Assembly (NCBI GenBank): GCA_003520315.1
Contig: DOVA01000239.1
Location: 1 to 15,851, forward strand
Source of the DNA: Rikenellaceae bacterium
GTDB taxonomy: Bacteria; Bacteroidota; Bacteroidia; Bacteroidales; UBA932
DNA: 15,851 nt
Direction: 5' to 3'
Shown here: positions 13,961 through 15,851 of the stretch, one piece after another
Layout of the letters: each line of letters begins with the position of its first letter
Position numbering within the stretch: the first letter of the stretch is position 1
Position numbers and translations under genes: made by a program
Notes under the pieces: generated by a model
Database searches by the model: none
What the model was told of the DNA's origin: nothing
Seen by the model: only the letters and a program-made list of their open reading frames with translations

Positions 13961-15851
13961 ATGAAAAATATATTACGTATAACTTTAAGTCTGGTTTTTC
14001 TACTTAGTATCTCCTCATGTAATGAATGGTTAGATGTCAATGTTGACCCTAATAATCCAAGTGAGAAGAGTGCTACAGTAGAAATCAGGCTGCCATGGAT
14101 ACAACATTATTTTATGTATGCATATGGTACTGCCAACATGCGAACAAGTACAATTGCAGGAATTATTACACAAACTTCAACTACTACTGGAAATGGTCTT
14201 TTGGCTGCATGGAATCCTGGCCAGGTAAGTTGCACAACTATCTATCAGAACTGGTTTGTTGGTGCAGGCGTGAATATTCAGCCAATGATCGATAAGGCAA
14301 ATGAAACCGGTTCCTATCATTATATCGGAGCTGCTTATTGTATAAGGGCAATGGGCTTTTTAATGATGCTCGATCTACATGGAGAGATTCCTTATACAGA
14401 GGCTTTCACAGGTAAATACAACCCTAAATATGATGATGGTGAGACTATTTATAATGGTTGTATGGCTGATCTGGATCGTGCTATTGAGTACTTTAACATG
14501 ACACAAAAAGCTGGTTCAACACCGCTATCTGCCGGAGATACCTGGAATGGCGGAAATGTCCAGAAATGGATTAAATTGTGTTATGGAGTTAAGGCTCGTT
14601 ATCTTAACATGATTTCAAAGAAGTCAAATTACAGTGCTGATGCTGTTCTTGCAGCATTGGAAAATGCACCTCAATCCAATGCCGACAATACTGTTATGAA
14701 ACATTACAATGTTCAGGGAGATGCCACCAATATTACTGTGGGAGACCCTTATCAAACTAACACAACTTGGGATGCTGTAGGATATGGTACTTCACAACGT
14801 ATGACCAGATGGTATCTGAATCTTTACACTAATAATTATACTGGTGGTTCTGGCGTAATCGATCCAAGATTTCCAAAAGTTGCTCCTGCAATGATGAAAA
14901 ACATAAAATTAGATGCTGCTGGCAAGATTTTAAGTTATGAATGGGCTAGAGATATTGGAGTTGACATGATGAACTCCGATATTCGTCAGAATAGTGGACC
15001 AATGCTTGCTTCTTATGCAACAGCAGATAAGGTTTTAAAGTATACTATTACCGATGAAGCTGAAAGAAATGCCTTTATTGCTTCTCTTGGGAGTAAGCCA
15101 TATACTGTCAGTGGAAATGATGTTTCTGTCACATATAAAAAAGGTTCTTTTTATATTAACAATACAAACTACAAAAGAGCAGGGGACACAGTATATGTTA
15201 ACTTGAGATCCAACAGTTTGTCTACAAGCGGAAGGTCTGCAACTGATACATATTACTATATTTTGTCTGATCAAGATGCTGTAGCTGGTACAGGTACATT
15301 CTATGCAAGGCCTGATTCTGATTCTGATATCATGACTTATGCTGAAATGTGTTTCATCAAGGCAGAGGTTTATCTTAGAAAGAACATGCCGGCACAGGCT
15401 CATACAGCATATCTCGCAGGTATTCAGGCACATTTTGACCGTATGCAGACAAAACTCCGTGAGTGGAAAGCAATGGGGGTTACCAATCCTGATCAGATGC
15501 CTATGAGTGATGCAGATATAGCAGCTTATATGGCAAGTGCTGCGGTTGTTCAAAATCCTGCAAATCTGACAATGGCCGAGATTATCAAACAAAAAATGAT
15601 TGCTCTAGGCTTTGACTATCAGAATTGGAACGATATGAGGCGTTTTAACTATAGCGCTGGCAATATTGGCAACTTTGGTGTTGTATATGTTGATTATAAG
15701 AGACCTTATGAGTTCAAGGCGACAAATAAGATGACAGGAACAAGCCCTACAGATTTGACATACTGGTTCCGTCGCTTCAGTCAGAGTACTCATGAAAGTA
15801 ACTACAACAAAGATCAGTTAATGGCTTCAAATCCTCTTGCAATGCAGGATG
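13961..15851 (+). CDS. SusD-like outer-membrane lipoprotein, SusD_2 class (set 3; 3' end outside window)
   Basis: The frame is open from ATG 13961 (or ATG 13955, two residues longer) to the right edge, giving 630 codons. The type II signal peptide ends at Cys20 (LSISSC), followed by NEWLDVNVDPNNP, the classic start of SusD_2 proteins. Further blocks are YIGAAYCIRAMGFLMMLDLH (121-140) then GEIPYTEAF, IMTYAEMCFIKAEVYLRKNM (457-476), a helix AYLAGIQAHFDRMQ (483-496), and MIALGFDYQNWNDMRRFNYS (546-565). The same blocks occur in the SusD of set 1 (GDIPVDDAF, YAEICFIKAE, YEIWNDIRRYHYD). Only the short C-terminal tail is missing. It is longer than the set 1 protein, mostly through a Ser/Thr/Gly/Tyr-rich stretch at about 360-455 before the conserved helix. 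It is the binding lid for the preceding SusC. Any accessory genes of this operon lie beyond the window. Confidence 0.95.
   Translation, partial: MKNILRITLSLVFLLSISSCNEWLDVNVDPNNPSEKSATVEIRLPWIQHYFMYAYGTANMRTSTIAGIITQTSTTTGNGLLAAWNPGQVSCTTIYQNWFVGAGVNIQPMIDKANETGSYHYIGAAYCIRAMGFLMMLDLHGEIPYTEAFTGKYNPKYDDGETIYNGCMADLDRAIEYFNMTQKAGSTPLSAGDTWNGGNVQKWIKLCYGVKARYLNMISKKSNYSADAVLAALENAPQSNADNTVMKHYNVQGDATNITVGDPYQTNTTWDAVGYGTSQRMTRWYLNLYTNNYTGGSGVIDPRFPKVAPAMMKNIKLDAAGKILSYEWARDIGVDMMNSDIRQNSGPMLASYATADKVLKYTITDEAERNAFIASLGSKPYTVSGNDVSVTYKKGSFYINNTNYKRAGDTVYVNLRSNSLSTSGRSATDTYYYILSDQDAVAGTGTFYARPDSDSDIMTYAEMCFIKAEVYLRKNMPAQAHTAYLAGIQAHFDRMQTKLREWKAMGVTNPDQMPMSDADIAAYMASAAVVQNPANLTMAEIIKQKMIALGFDYQNWNDMRRFNYSAGNIGNFGVVYVDYKRPYEFKATNKMTGTSPTDLTYWFRRFSQSTHESNYNKDQLMASNPLAMQD

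Noticed and set aside
14095..14295. A 66-codon + strand reading frame in another phase
   Set aside because: It is an out-of-phase shadow of the third SusD, which reads through without interruption in its own frame.
15035..15592. A 185-codon reading frame on the minus strand, rich in Cys, Ile and Ser
   Set aside because: It lies wholly inside the third SusD gene, whose family blocks are clear in the + frame. Its composition is what antisense reading of that gene produces, and it matches no recognisable domain.

Overview
The window looks like chromosomal DNA of a Bacteroidota (Bacteroidales-type) bacterium. Supporting signs are low-to-moderate GC, three SusC/SusD outer-membrane uptake pairs, very few Shine-Dalgarno sites, Bacteroidota-style -7 elements (TAnnTTTG), lipoproteins with acidic residues just after the lipid-bearing Cys, and secreted proteins whose predicted mature N-terminus is Gln. 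The genus cannot be told from the sequence. All genes lie on the + strand.

Layout. (1) Bases 1-4043 hold the end of operon 1: the C-terminal part of a SusC-type TonB-dependent transporter, its SusD-type lipoprotein of the SusD_2 class, a DUF4397-like lipoprotein, and a small secreted DUF4251 protein. A hairpin terminator closes the operon. (2) Bases 4089-9188 hold operon 2: a candidate promoter, a complete SusC (1091 aa), a complete SusD/RagB-class lipoprotein (550 aa) and a strong intrinsic terminator. (3) Bases 9188-10622 hold a single cytoplasmic M24B metallopeptidase (Xaa-Pro aminopeptidase, PepP-like), with a -7-like element abutting the terminator. (4) Bases 10765-15851 hold a third SusC (1056 aa) and a third SusD of the SusD_2 class. 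The last gene runs off the right edge.

How the genes work together. Each SusC is expected to be a TonB-driven outer-membrane barrel capped by its SusD lid, importing an oligomeric nutrient. Sets 1 and 3 are the same subclass; set 2 is a different one. No glycoside hydrolase, polysaccharide lyase, sulfatase, hybrid two-component regulator or ECF sigma/anti-sigma pair is present, so this is not a textbook polysaccharide utilisation locus as far as it is visible. The only enzyme is a proline-specific aminopeptidase, which leaves open peptide uptake of the RagAB type, but the substrate cannot be read from sequence.

No dramatic new system is evident. The points most worth a second look are the SusC-SusD-DUF4397-DUF4251 operon, the DUF4251 gene whose intact signal peptide requires an ATT start inside an AATT tandem repeat, and the peptidase placed between transporter pairs. 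I saw no tRNA, rRNA, CRISPR array or insertion sequence, and no gene-free stretch longer than 300 bases.
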